A stretch of DNA of 64,000 nt. Source: CAZHCA01 sp964530825. GTDB lineage: Bacteria > Bacteroidota > Bacteroidia > Chitinophagales > Saprospiraceae. Below, in pieces: positions 50,415-59,450 of this stretch (position 1 is its first letter; each line of letters opens with the position of its first letter). The position numbers were made by a program, and so were the translations under genes. Under the pieces are notes generated by a model that was not told the origin of the DNA, searched no databases, and saw only the letters and a list, made by a program, of their open reading frames with translations. The DNA is taken from positions 1 through 64,000 of the forward strand of contig CAZHCA010000011.1 in the NCBI GenBank assembly GCA_964530825.1, read 5' to 3'.

Positions 50415-52607
50415 ATGTCATTGAATTTTCCATTTTACCAACAGCTCGACGAGATGGATTGTGGTGCAACCTGTTTGCGCATGATCGCTCGACACTTCGG
50501 CAGGTATTACTCCCTGGAGACCCTGCGCGAGCTGACGCATGTCTCTAAACAGGGGGTCTCCCTGCTGGGGATCAGCGATGCAGCGGAAAACATCGGCCTA
50601 CAAACCCTTGCGGTCAAAACCACTTTTGAGCGGATTGCCAAAGATATCCCTTTGCCTTGCATCGCACATTGGAAGCAGAACCACTTTGTTGTTATATATA
50701 AAGCATCGCGCAAACACGTTTGGATTGCCGATCCGGCTGCCGGGAAATTCAAGCTTTCTAAGCAGGAGTTCCTTGAGCACTGGATAAGTGATGGCTCGGG
50801 GGGGCAGGAAGAAGGCATCCTTTTGCTGCTGGAACCTACACCAGAATTTTTTGACCGCGATGATCAGCGAACCGATAAGTCGGGCATACGATACTTTCTC
50901 AACTACTTTGGTCGCTACCGAGCCCTAGTCATCCAGCTGTTTGTAGGGCTGTTACTAGGCAGTATCATCCAGTTGATTTTGCCCTACCTGATCCGGTCTA
51001 TTGTGGATGTGGGGATAAACCGGGAGGATGTAGGCTTCATTACCCTGGTCCTGGTGGCCCAGGCAGTGTTGTTTACCACAATGACCTTAGTCGAGTACGT
51101 ACGCAGCTGGATACTTTTGCACGTGGGGGTTCGCGTGAATATCAGTTTGATTTCCGATTTTCTGATCAAGCTGACGAGACTACCGATCCGGTATTTTGAT
51201 ACGCGGCTTACCGGAGATCTCATGCAGCGGATTTCCGATCACGAGCGGGTAGAACGGTTTTTAAGTTCAACGACGTTGGTATCAGTATTCTCTTTTTTCA
51301 ATCTGATCGTCTTCAGCATTATTCTGGCTACCTGGAATACAACTATTTTGTGGATCTATTTAGGCGGCACGGCGCTCAACTTACTCTGGATTCTCTTATT
51401 CATGCGGTACCGGCGCGAACTAGACTACCGCCGTTTCGATCAGTCGGCTGAAAACCAGGGCAACCTGATCGAGCTCATCGGCGGAATGCAAGATATCAAG
51501 ATGCATAATGCCGAAAAACAAAAGCGGTGGGCATGGGAGCGTGTGCAGGCCCGGCTTTTCCGAACTAGCCTGAGTGCTCTCCGCATTGAACAGCTGCAGC
51601 GATCTGGAGCAATTTTTATTAACGAAACGAAAAACCTGCTGATCATCTTCATCGCCGCACGCGGCGTGATCATCGGTGATTACTTGACACTGGGTATGAT
51701 GGTGGCCATCATTTATATCATTGGCGCAATGAATGCACCGATTAACCGGCTGGTCGAGTTTTTGCAGTCCTGGCAGGAGGCACGCATCAGCCTGGAGCGT
51801 ATGAGTGAAATTCACAACCGTCCCGACGAAGAGAATGCTCTGGAAAAAATTACCATCCTGCCCGAGTCGGGTGACCTGGTGCTGGAGCATGTCAATTTCC
51901 AGTACGACGGATCTTCTTCACCGGTTGTGCTGCTCAATATTAACCTGGTCATTCCCAAAGGAAGGACGACCGCTATTGTGGGAGCCAGCGGCAGCGGCAA
52001 AACAACCTTAATTAAGTTGTTACTCAACTTTTATCCGCCGACGGAAGGAAATATCCGGCTGGGCGATATCAGTCTAGGCAGTCTGAACAATAAACTTTGG
52101 CGGCGTAAGTGCGGCGTAGTAATGCAAGATGGTTATATTTTCAACGACTCCATCGCCCGCAATATCGCTCTGGGAGACGAGATTATTGATAAGCGGAAGT
52201 TGCTCAAAGCCGTAAAGGCCGCTAACATTCAGACCTTTATTGAGTCGCTTCCGCTGGGGTACAATACCAAGATCGGCTCCGAAGGACTTGGTTTAAGTCA
52301 GGGGCAACGGCAGCGTATTTTGATTGCCCGCGCCGTTTATAAAGAGCCTGAGTATCTTTTCTTCGACGAGGCAACCTCTGCCCTGGATGCCTATAATGAG
52401 ATGCTCATCATGGAAAACCTGGAAGATATTTTTAAAAACCGTACGGTGATCATCATCGCCCACCGACTGAGTACCGTCATGAACGCCGACAATATTGTAG
52501 TGCTCGCCGATGGGGAGATTATTGAGCAAGGTACGCACGACGAGCTTACCTTTGTTCAGGGTGCCTATTATCAGTTGGTACGCAATCAATTAGAACTGGG
52601 AGCTTAA
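50415..52607 (+). CDS. Peptidase-containing ABC exporter (C39, bacteriocin/double-glycine type)
   Basis: A 730-residue PCAT-like transporter. The N-terminal C39 peptidase has MDCGATC (Cys16), NHFVV (His90) and ADP (Asp106), a complete catalytic triad, so it should cut double-glycine leaders. Six membrane helices span about residues 160-450. The ATPase has GASGSGKTTLIKLLLN, the signature LSQGQRQRILIARAV, and LFFDEATSALD. It is paired with an HlyD-type adaptor 12 nt downstream, forming a two-gene type I export system. No precursor peptide with a GG leader was found in the adjoining gaps. Confidence 0.94.
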   Translation: MSLNFPFYQQLDEMDCGATCLRMIARHFGRYYSLETLRELTHVSKQGVSLLGISDAAENIGLQTLAVKTTFERIAKDIPLPCIAHWKQNHFVVIYKASRKHVWIADPAAGKFKLSKQEFLEHWISDGSGGQEEGILLLLEPTPEFFDRDDQRTDKSGIRYFLNYFGRYRALVIQLFVGLLLGSIIQLILPYLIRSIVDVGINREDVGFITLVLVAQAVLFTTMTLVEYVRSWILLHVGVRVNISLISDFLIKLTRLPIRYFDTRLTGDLMQRISDHERVERFLSSTTLVSVFSFFNLIVFSIILATWNTTILWIYLGGTALNLLWILLFMRYRRELDYRRFDQSAENQGNLIELIGGMQDIKMHNAEKQKRWAWERVQARLFRTSLSALRIEQLQRSGAIFINETKNLLIIFIAARGVIIGDYLTLGMMVAIIYIIGAMNAPINRLVEFLQSWQEARISLERMSEIHNRPDEENALEKITILPESGDLVLEHVNFQYDGSSSPVVLLNINLVIPKGRTTAIVGASGSGKTTLIKLLLNFYPPTEGNIRLGDISLGSLNNKLWRRKCGVVMQDGYIFNDSIARNIALGDEIIDKRKLLKAVKAANIQTFIESLPLGYNTKIGSEGLGLSQGQRQRILIARAVYKEPEYLFFDEATSALDAYNEMLIMENLEDIFKNRTVIIIAHRLSTVMNADNIVVLADGEIIEQGTHDELTFVQGAYYQLVRNQLELGA

Positions 52608-52619
52608 TATCCGTCATTC

Positions 52620-53915
52620 ATGTCAAGAAGAGAAGAGGAAAATATAAAGCTTAGAAGCGAAGAAGTTCAGGAAGTGCTGGGCACGCCGCCCTCCTGGCTT
52701 ACCCAGTACGGTACCCTCATGGCCTTGATGACCTTCGTAGCAATTGCCTGGGCGGCATACTGGATGGAATATCCCGACTCGGTAACCGGACCGGTTACTA
52801 TTACTTCTTCCGACCCTCCGGTGCGGCTGGTTGCGCAAAAGAACAATTACATTGATCGGGTATTGATCCAAAATGAAGATACGGTCGTAGCTGGGCAAGT
52901 TTTGATCGTGATGCGCAACTATGCAGAATTTTCCGACGTCTTGTACCTCGACGATCTCATCACGGCGGTGGATACCCTAACTGACTCCACCTTGATGGCT
53001 TTTCGGCCACCGCGCAACTTAATTCTTGGGAATCTGCAGGATCCCTTTTACCAGTTTACTCGTTCCCAGGAACAATTTGAAATCACCTACTCTGGTAAAT
53101 ACGAAAAGTTAGATATACGCGAGTTGCGTAAACAGAAAAACATCTTGCGGCAAGGGATTGAGGTCGAAGAGGCTCGCAAAGGCAACCTGGACGAGAAAAT
53201 TGACTTGGCCTACCAGCGATTCAATAACCAAGAAGATCTTTACAAGTCCGGACGCATTCCTTTCCGCGAGATGCAGGATACCCGAGAGGAATTGTTGTCG
53301 CTACAACGAGAACAGCAGAGTGTGGAGTCTTCGATTAAGAGCAAAGAGTTCCAGATCGAAAATATCGATAAACAAATAAGCGGCCTGCAACGCGATTCGC
53401 GGGAGTATCAAAGCTACGCCTCTTCAGAGATGGAAACCAATTTCATCAAGCTGAAGAACCAGTTGGCCGAGTGGAAAGAAGAAAACCTGATCGTGTCACC
53501 CATCCTGGGGGTGGCCAGTTTTACCAGCGATGAAGTATTTAAAGACAAGTATGTTATCGAAGACAAACAGCTGATCATTGTATTTCCACTTGACAATCAA
53601 GAACCGGAAGGGCGGGTTTTACTCGAACCAGGCGGTATCGGTAAAGTGCAGCCCGGACAGGAAGTAGTAATCAAATTGGAAAGTTATCCTTTTCCGGAGT
53701 TTGGCGCAGTGCGGGGAAAAGTGGTGCGCAAAAGTGCCGTACCTTCCGGGAAAAGCATACCGGTAATCGTCACCTTTCCCGATGGGTTTGTCACTACCCG
53801 GGGAAAGACCATAAGCCTCGGAAAGCAAATGCAGGGCCAGGCAGAGATTATCACCCTCGATAAACGCTTTATCGAGCGGGTGTTTGAGCGTTTCCGAAAG
53901 TACGGGGCTGGCTAG
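52620..53915 (+). CDS. HlyD family periplasmic adaptor (membrane fusion protein)
   Basis: A 431-residue partner of the upstream exporter. A single membrane helix is near residues 38-55 (LMALMTFVAIAWAAYWM). The first half of a lipoyl-like domain follows (LVAQKNNYIDRVLIQNEDTVVAGQVLIVM). A long coiled-coil hairpin runs from about 150 to 290. Then come the second lipoyl half and beta-barrel (VSPILGVASFTSDEVF and GGIGKVQPGQEVVIKLESYPF). It would bridge the inner-membrane exporter to an outer-membrane channel. No TolC gene is adjacent. Its TAG stop shares CTAG with the opposing gene's stop. Confidence 0.93.
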   Translation: MSRREEENIKLRSEEVQEVLGTPPSWLTQYGTLMALMTFVAIAWAAYWMEYPDSVTGPVTITSSDPPVRLVAQKNNYIDRVLIQNEDTVVAGQVLIVMRNYAEFSDVLYLDDLITAVDTLTDSTLMAFRPPRNLILGNLQDPFYQFTRSQEQFEITYSGKYEKLDIRELRKQKNILRQGIEVEEARKGNLDEKIDLAYQRFNNQEDLYKSGRIPFREMQDTREELLSLQREQQSVESSIKSKEFQIENIDKQISGLQRDSREYQSYASSEMETNFIKLKNQLAEWKEENLIVSPILGVASFTSDEVFKDKYVIEDKQLIIVFPLDNQEPEGRVLLEPGGIGKVQPGQEVVIKLESYPFPEFGAVRGKVVRKSAVPSGKSIPVIVTFPDGFVTTRGKTISLGKQMQGQAEIITLDKRFIERVFERFRKYGAG

Positions 53916-54832
53916 TTATCTTCCTCAAGTTGCAAATTGTATACCAAGCGCAGACTGGCGATAGGACCGTCATTGAAATTGGTGTTGAGCGGTATGCGAT
54001 TATCGCCGAATTCAAGGATGCTGAGTTTAAGGTCGAGCTTGTCGTTAGCCGTGTATTGCTCGTAGTGACGCGCAAGGGAGTAGCCAATCCGGCCTTCGGC
54101 GTGAAAATTTCCGAATAACCGGATCCTGCCAAAAAGTGTCAGATCAATGCTGGCCCGTTCGATGTAATCATTGCGATAGGCCTCTTCGGTCAATCGGTAA
54201 GAGGAAACTAACCCATAATGGCTGAAACCCACTGTGAGATTGCGGTTCAAATGCTTTTGCACTTTCAAGTAAATAGGGAAAAGGCCGATCATTTCCCAGC
54301 GGTTACCAAAGTCCCAGTCCACATAAGCTAAGGGGACCAGTAAAGGACCGAAGGCGTCCTGATTATAGAGAAAGCCGTAGCGCATCATCAGGCCGGGGCG
54401 GTAGCGCTTTTCGTAGAGACCAATCACCCCCAGTTGAAAGTGCCCTGTAGAGATATTGACAAAGTCGCCCATCAAGCGGGGGATTACCAAAAATTGAAAG
54501 GCCCGGGTGTCATCAATCTGATGGACCCAGCCCGTTTGAAAGATGATACCATGAACCCGGATCGGGTCGGCCAGGTTTTCAGGAAGATCTGGCTCCTGTT
54601 CGATGAGGTAATTAAAATAGGTGACATCATTGTACCAGATATTTTTTTCGTTGAGCACCACCGGAAGTTTGAGGTTGATCAGGCCTACCAACTCCGTAGC
54701 CTTTCCATCCAGGGATTCTTCATATCTCTGTGGTAAGCCGTATTGATACCCGACGGTGATTAGATCAATGCTGCTTTGTGCATAGCTAGCGCATGAGAAA
54801 AATAAAGTGAAAAGGAGTAGATGAAGTTTCAT
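53912..54832 (-). CDS. Outer-membrane beta-barrel-like protein (DUF6268-like)
   Basis: A 306-residue protein with a signal peptide (MKLHLLLFTLFFSCASYAQS). The rest is a run of amphipathic strands with alternating aromatic residues (GIIFQTGWVHQIDDTRAF, FQLGVIGLYEKRYRPGLM, AEGRIGYSLARHYEQYT), closing with LRLVYNLQLEEDN. The pattern fits Bacteroidota porin-like proteins grouped under DUF6268; the family name is from memory and tentative. It converges with the HlyD gene (4-nt overlap) and is divergent from the broken glycoside-hydrolase gene. Confidence 0.75.
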   Translation of the reverse strand: MKLHLLLFTLFFSCASYAQSSIDLITVGYQYGLPQRYEESLDGKATELVGLINLKLPVVLNEKNIWYNDVTYFNYLIEQEPDLPENLADPIRVHGIIFQTGWVHQIDDTRAFQFLVIPRLMGDFVNISTGHFQLGVIGLYEKRYRPGLMMRYGFLYNQDAFGPLLVPLAYVDWDFGNRWEMIGLFPIYLKVQKHLNRNLTVGFSHYGLVSSYRLTEEAYRNDYIERASIDLTLFGRIRLFGNFHAEGRIGYSLARHYEQYTANDKLDLKLSILEFGDNRIPLNTNFNDGPIASLRLVYNLQLEEDN

Positions 54833-54937
54833 AGAAAAGGAGTGAGTGGAGGTACTAAAGGATAAGGGTGTAAAATCACACTAACTAATTTAATTGATTT
54901 GCGCGAGGTGGGTATAATTGCAGGAAGCTTTTTTATA

Positions 54938-54982
54938 AGCTGTTAGGGCTATAGCGCTGACAGCGCTTAAGCCCTAACAGCT
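54938..54982. repeat. 45-nt two-tier palindrome between divergent genes
   Basis: A perfect 13-nt arm AGCTGTTAGGGCT (54938-54950) is mirrored by AGCCCTAACAGCT (54970-54982). Inside, AGCGCT is paired with a second AGCGCT. Neither strand has a following T-run, so it is not a typical terminator. It lies about 105 nt upstream of the minus-strand gene and 155 nt upstream of the plus-strand promoter box. An operator, a cruciform or a small mobile-element remnant are all possible. The rest of the gap (54833-55159) is AT-rich without a gene. Confidence 0.7.
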
Positions 54983-55114
54983 GTTGCATCATTAATTATG
55001 TTTTTGTAATTTTTCTTGTTAAATTCAAAAATAAAATATCTGCCAGAATGCATCTCAAGAGCTTCGTAAAAAGGCGGATAGCTGTAAAAAGACACCAATT
55101 GTCTTTTTCAATAA

Positions 55115-55144
55115 TTTGAGCTGTCGAACAATAATCTACCTTTG
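55115..55144 (+). promoter_or_regulatory. Two-part Bacteroidota promoter of the glycoside-hydrolase-like gene
   Basis: TTTG at 55115-55118 and TACCTTTG at 55137-55144, separated by 18 nt, fit the -33/-7 arrangement of the phylum. The ATG follows 15 nt later. The promoter seems intact although the gene is broken. Confidence 0.65.
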
Positions 55145-55159
55145 TAGCAAAAATCATTC

Positions 55160-56483
55160 ATGCGGGCTTTCCGAATCTTATCGGCTGTTATTTTGGGATG
55201 TTGGTCGTCCTTAATGCAGGCCTTGCCTTTTCTTCTCGGCGGTATTCAAATCAATGAGCCAGACCAAGAACGATGGCTGTACCATCTCCAACATGCTGGA
55301 ATGAACACAGTCGAGGTTACCGTTTACGCTATGCAGGGGGGCTGGAATACAGCTCACCTTTGGTACGACTCTGATAAGCCGTACGTCGAAGCCGAAATCA
55401 AAGCTGCAAAAGACCTTGGTATGCACGTAGTACTTGTGCTGCGCGTAGCCCTCGATCACGCCTTCTCTGAAAACAAGTATTATTGGCATGGTATGATCAT
55501 GCCAGAAAGAAACGGCCAAGTGCAACAATGGTTTCTCAACTACGGAGGCTTTGTGCATTACTGGGCAGGACGTTCGGAGGAACTGGGGGTGGATGTACTC
55601 GCGATCGGTAGTGAGCTCCGGTTGCTCACGGCAACGCTGCCCACCGAGCAAATTCCTGGACTCGAAGCTTATTACCTCGATACTGTTAGTACCAACGCCT
55701 ATCTCGACCGGCAGTTGCACCACGCTGATGCGATAGAACAAAGTACTATCTGGAGCCCGGACAAAGGCTCGCTAACCGCACATTTACAAGCCAAATTAGC
55801 TGCCCATCGCCACTGGGCACATGTCGTAACTTTTGGTCAGAACCTGAAGCGGGTCAATCGGCGTCGCGCCCTACTGCACGATTGCTGGGGGCAGTTGATC
55901 GATGAGGTACGGGCCGTCTATTCAGGTAATCTGACATACGCTGCTAACTTCGACAACTACCATCGTGTGGGCTTTTGGGATCAATTGGATTGGGTGGGGA
56001 TCAATGCTTACTTCCCCTTGCGGCATGAAATACATCCTTGGCCGGCTGGGACAATTGCGGCAGAAATGGAGGCTTCCTGGGAGGCCGTTTTCAGGAAGAT
56101 GTCAACCAGGCTGAAGAATCTCGGCGTAGGTGGGCATCCGGTCCTGTTTACCGAGCTGGGTTATACCCGTTATCAAGGAATGTAGTACCAACCCTGGCAA
56201 GGCTTTGGCTGGGGGCTGCTACCTGGCGACAGGTTGGTCATATGGCCCCAACAGCCTCTGGATCCAACCGAACGCAGCTTGGCCGTAGCCACCCCTTACC
56301 GGGCTCTCTACAAACAGTCGGCCGTACACCTTGCAGGTATTTTGTACTGGAAATTATCGACCTGGTCCGACCATCGAGCCTTTTGCCTTAATCCTAGACT
56401 CGGGCGATCCATTGCAGGCCGCTTTGATTCCTGACACGAATCTGCACCTGCCTGAAAACCTGCATTGGTTAGAGTCGTTTTAA
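55160..56483 (+). pseudogene. Disrupted glycoside-hydrolase-like (TIM-barrel, GH113-like) gene
   Basis: The first frame encodes 341 residues: a signal-like N-terminus, then a TIM-barrel-like protein (LLGGIQINEPDQERW, MHVVLVLRVALDH, GVDVLAIGSELRLL, LDWVGINAYFPL and LFTELGYTRYQGM). It ends at TAG (56183-56185). The same frame continues with family-like sequence (YQPWQGFGWGLLPGD, ATPYRALYKQSAVHLAG, LYWKLSTWSDH). After position 56374 the sensible reading moves by +1 to EPFALILDSGDPLQAALIPD and ends at TAA 56481-56483, 13 nt before the next gene. Two lesions, one nonsense and one 1-nt insertion, point to a recently decayed gene or to sequencing errors. The GH113 link is by resemblance of the acid-containing TELGY segment. 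Confidence 0.8.
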
Positions 56484-56496
56484 ATAATAAACACTT

Positions 56497-56814
56497 ATGC
56501 ATACTTACGATACTCTAGTGGATGCCATTAACGACTTGCGTAAGCGGGGTTACACCGAAGATCTTAAAGTACAGGGAAATTACCTGGTTTGCGGATCGGA
56601 TGGAGCGGAAATTCTTCCCGAACAATTCCAGGTTGATGAGTTCTACCGTTTTGAAGGCGACACCAACCCTTCCGATATGTCTATCCTAATTGCCATCTCG
56701 TCTCAACCCAGCGGTCGTAAAGGGATCCTAGTGGACGCATACGGCACCTATTCCGAAAACCTGACCTCGGAGATGCTCGAAAGGCTTCGGTATCCGGAGC
56801 ACCCCAACCAATAA
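56497..56814 (+). CDS. Small conserved Bacteroidota protein (often labelled phosphoribosylpyrophosphate synthetase)
   Basis: A 105-residue cytoplasmic protein with the conserved start YDTLVDAINDLRKRGYT, the centre PEQFQVDEFYRFEGDTNPSDMS, and YGTYSENLTSEML near the end. Members of this small family are commonly misnamed as PRPP synthetase, but the protein is far too short for that enzyme and lacks a PRPP loop, so I treat the function as unknown. Its start is 13 nt after the restored end of the broken hydrolase gene. It meets the next convergent gene stop to stop with no gap. Confidence 0.75.
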   Translation: MHTYDTLVDAINDLRKRGYTEDLKVQGNYLVCGSDGAEILPEQFQVDEFYRFEGDTNPSDMSILIAISSQPSGRKGILVDAYGTYSENLTSEMLERLRYPEHPNQ

Positions 56815-57882
56815 TTACCTTTTCTCCGTCAACATTAGTAAATGAGTCGTCTGGCGCTCGTTAAAATTATTATCACTGATCAGCACGATGGTTCGTTTGC
56901 CTTCCGGTGTTGGTGCACCAAAGGTCATGCCTTCTACATTATCTATGCGTGGTAATACCCCAGACTTCTTTAACGGGTCAAAACTGAAAACAAGAGCTCC
57001 CTTGGCACTTTTGATTGATTTCGGGTTCGGGATATCGCATAAAGAATCGTAGTTGCTTACGTCTGTCTTACCCTCCAAGTCGACTTCATAGATCCGAATG
57101 GAGTTCCCTTTTAGTGGGAAGTAGTTGCGCTCTAATGCGTAAAGCCGGGTACTGTCGACATAGAGCAACTCTACCAGACCACTCCCCAGGGCAACCGGGT
57201 AAATTAGCTCTCGCCTGATCTGTTCCCGCTGTAAATCGTATTCAGCAATGCGTACTACTTCCTGGCCTTCACGAAACCGACGCGCGCACGGCAAGTCATG
57301 CTTGAGTGCATTCTCAGTACCGATATAGCCAATATGCCCATTGGGCGTAAGCGCCAGACTTTCCAGGGACTTATTATTCTGAATACCGTAGTTTTCCCCC
57401 TGGTGGAACCGGTATCGGTCAGGAAGAGGGTATTCCTTTAAGATATCCCCGAACAGGCTTGATTCCATAAGATTGCTGTTGCCCTCGTTGGTCCAGATAA
57501 AGGTGGCATCTTTGTCTTGCTGGCGCAATCGGATGGATTCCGGGTCCTGTTTGCGCAGGGTGGCACCATCTACAATATTAAACTGGATTACATCTTCGAT
57601 CACTGCTTTCAGGGAATCCTCCTGAATGATGCGTAAAATGTAATACCGGGATGGATATTTATCACTGATCAGGGCATATTTATCCAGGGCGGGTAAGTAT
57701 TCTATGCCCGAGAGGCCGCCGATTGGGTTTTCGGGATTGAACTCCAATGTGGTTCGTTCGTCGATTACCAACCGACCACTGAAGGTATAGGCAAAAGAAG
57801 AAGGATCCTGGGCCTGGGCATTACAGGCAGTGCACAGCCAGCCGGTAAGCGCCATGGATAGTGCCGGCAAAAGGATACGCAT
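56815..57882 (-). CDS. Phytase-like esterase family protein
   Basis: A 355-residue exported protein with a signal peptide (MRILLPALSMALTGWLCTAC, possibly a lipoprotein with Cys17 or Cys20). The body fits the beta-propeller esterase-like activity of phytase family: NPIGGLSGIEYLPALDKYALISDKYPSRYY near residues 52-80, NKSLESLALTPNGHIGYIGTEN in the middle, and NVEGMTFGAPTPEGKRTIVLISDNNFN near the end. Biochemical function is poorly defined. It lies downstream of lpdA behind a strong terminator, so it should have its own promoter, not recognised here. Confidence 0.88.
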   Translation of the reverse strand: MRILLPALSMALTGWLCTACNAQAQDPSSFAYTFSGRLVIDERTTLEFNPENPIGGLSGIEYLPALDKYALISDKYPSRYYILRIIQEDSLKAVIEDVIQFNIVDGATLRKQDPESIRLRQQDKDATFIWTNEGNSNLMESSLFGDILKEYPLPDRYRFHQGENYGIQNNKSLESLALTPNGHIGYIGTENALKHDLPCARRFREGQEVVRIAEYDLQREQIRRELIYPVALGSGLVELLYVDSTRLYALERNYFPLKGNSIRIYEVDLEGKTDVSNYDSLCDIPNPKSIKSAKGALVFSFDPLKKSGVLPRIDNVEGMTFGAPTPEGKRTIVLISDNNFNERQTTHLLMLTEKR

Positions 57883-57910
57883 AAGTTTTTTTGTTTTTTA
57901 AGAAACGAAA

Positions 57911-57944
57911 AATGCCCCGTCGCCAAACGGGCGTCCGGGGCATT
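57911..57944 (-). terminator. Intrinsic terminator of lpdA
   Basis: AATGCCCCG (57911-57919) pairs with CGGGGCATT (57936-57944), with inner CGCC/GGCG pairing. On the minus strand the stem is followed by TTTTCGTTTC, then T-rich DNA. It separates lpdA from the phytase-like gene. Confidence 0.85.
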
Positions 57945-57966
57945 CCTTCGCAGTACAATTATTAAA

Positions 57967-59367
57967 CTATAAGTGAATCGCTTCGTCGTAAGCAGCAGCG
58001 GCGGCTTCCATAACCGCTTCGCTCATAGTCGGGTGCGGATGTACCGATTTGATGATCTCGTGCCCAGTCGTCTCCAGTTTCTTGGCCGAAACAACCTCGG
58101 CAATCATTTCCGTGACGTTCTGCCCGATCATATGTGCACCGAGGAATTCACCGTATTTGGCATCGAAGATTACCTTCACAAAGCCGCTCTTATCGCCGGC
58201 GGCATTAGCCTTGCCCGAAGCCGTAAAAGGAAATTTACCCACTTTCAAAGCATAACCCGCCTCTTTGGCTGCCGCTTCGGTATACCCAACGGAAGCGACC
58301 TCGGGTACGCAGTACGTACAAGACGGTACATTTTTGTAATTCAAGGGCTCGGGTTGTTCACCTGCAATCTTTTCTACGCAGATGATTCCTTCGGCCGAGG
58401 CAACGTGGGCCAGTGCCGGCCCGGAAGTGACATCACCGATAGCATAAATACCGGACACATTAGTACGGTAGAATTCATCGGTCTTGATCAGGCCGCGATC
58501 GGTCGTTTCGATACCCAGTGTCTCCAAGCCTATGTTTTCGATATTGGGGGTCACACCGGCAGCCGATAGAACAATATCACAATCGATGACTTCCGTCTTT
58601 TCCGTTTTTCGGTTTTTCACGGTTACTTTACAGACCTTACCCTTGGTATCGACGGATTCTACTGCCGTATTACCCAGTACCTTGATACCCTTTTTCTTGT
58701 AGATCTTACCCATCTCTTTCGACACATCGGCATCTTCGCGGGGCAGCAGTCCCTGCTCTAGGAATTCTACTATGGTAACTTCGGTGCCGATGGAATTATA
58801 CAGGTAGGCAAACTCCGTACCGATTGCACCAGCACCAACAATGATCATCGATTTGGGCTGTTTTTCCAGCGTCATCGCCTTGCGGTATTCAATAACCTTT
58901 TCACCGTCAATAGGAATATTGGGCAGCTCTTTAGCGCGGCCGCCAGTAGCAACGATGATATGCTCGGCCGTGTATTCTTTTTTAGTACCTTTGGAATCGG
59001 TCACTTCTACCTTTTTACCGCGCAGCAACTTTCCGTCGCCCATCAGAGAGTCGATCTTATTTTTTCGGAATAGGAAATTTACCCCCTTGCTCATGCCGCC
59101 GGCTACGTCCCGGCTTCGTTTAATCATGGCGGTAAAGTCAGGCTTGGCTTCCTTGACTTGGATGCCGTAATCTTCGGCGTGGGTAATATATTCAAAAACC
59201 TGAGCGCTCTTGAGCAGCGCTTTGGTCGGGATACAGCCCCAGTTGAGACAAATGCCTCCGAGCGATTCGCGCTCGACAACGGCTACTTTCATGCCGAGTT
59301 GGGAGGCGCGGATGGCTGCCACGTAGCCGCCGGGGCCACTCCCGATCACGATGAGATCGTAATTCAT
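57967..59367 (-). CDS. lpdA: Dihydrolipoyl dehydrogenase (E3)
   Basis: A 466-residue FAD enzyme that reoxidises dihydrolipoamide in 2-oxo-acid dehydrogenase and glycine-cleavage complexes. The FAD motif is VIGSGPGGYVAAIRA (7-21), and the redox-active cysteines are Cys40 and Cys45 in GGICLNWGCIPTKALL. The NAD motif is IIVGAGAIGTEFAYLY, the second FAD motif YAIGDVTSGPALAHVASAEG, and the active-site His is in SVHPHPTMSEAV. It is monocistronic: its own TATATTTG box sits 75 nt upstream and a terminator follows. E1/E2 genes are not in the window. Confidence 0.97.
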   Translation of the reverse strand: MNYDLIVIGSGPGGYVAAIRASQLGMKVAVVERESLGGICLNWGCIPTKALLKSAQVFEYITHAEDYGIQVKEAKPDFTAMIKRSRDVAGGMSKGVNFLFRKNKIDSLMGDGKLLRGKKVEVTDSKGTKKEYTAEHIIVATGGRAKELPNIPIDGEKVIEYRKAMTLEKQPKSMIIVGAGAIGTEFAYLYNSIGTEVTIVEFLEQGLLPREDADVSKEMGKIYKKKGIKVLGNTAVESVDTKGKVCKVTVKNRKTEKTEVIDCDIVLSAAGVTPNIENIGLETLGIETTDRGLIKTDEFYRTNVSGIYAIGDVTSGPALAHVASAEGIICVEKIAGEQPEPLNYKNVPSCTYCVPEVASVGYTEAAAKEAGYALKVGKFPFTASGKANAAGDKSGFVKVIFDAKYGEFLGAHMIGQNVTEMIAEVVSAKKLETTGHEIIKSVHPHPTMSEAVMEAAAAAYDEAIHL

Positions 59368-59442
59368 ACCTATTGGTTGAGCTTTTACAGAAGGAAAAAA
59401 TTGTACTTTCAGGGTACTAATACTATCCTAATAACAACCCGT

Positions 59443-59450
59443 CAAATATA
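59443..59450 (-). promoter_or_regulatory. -7 promoter box for lpdA
   Basis: On the minus strand the box reads TATATTTG, a perfect match, leaving a leader of about 70-75 nt before the ATG at 59367. Confidence 0.6.
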
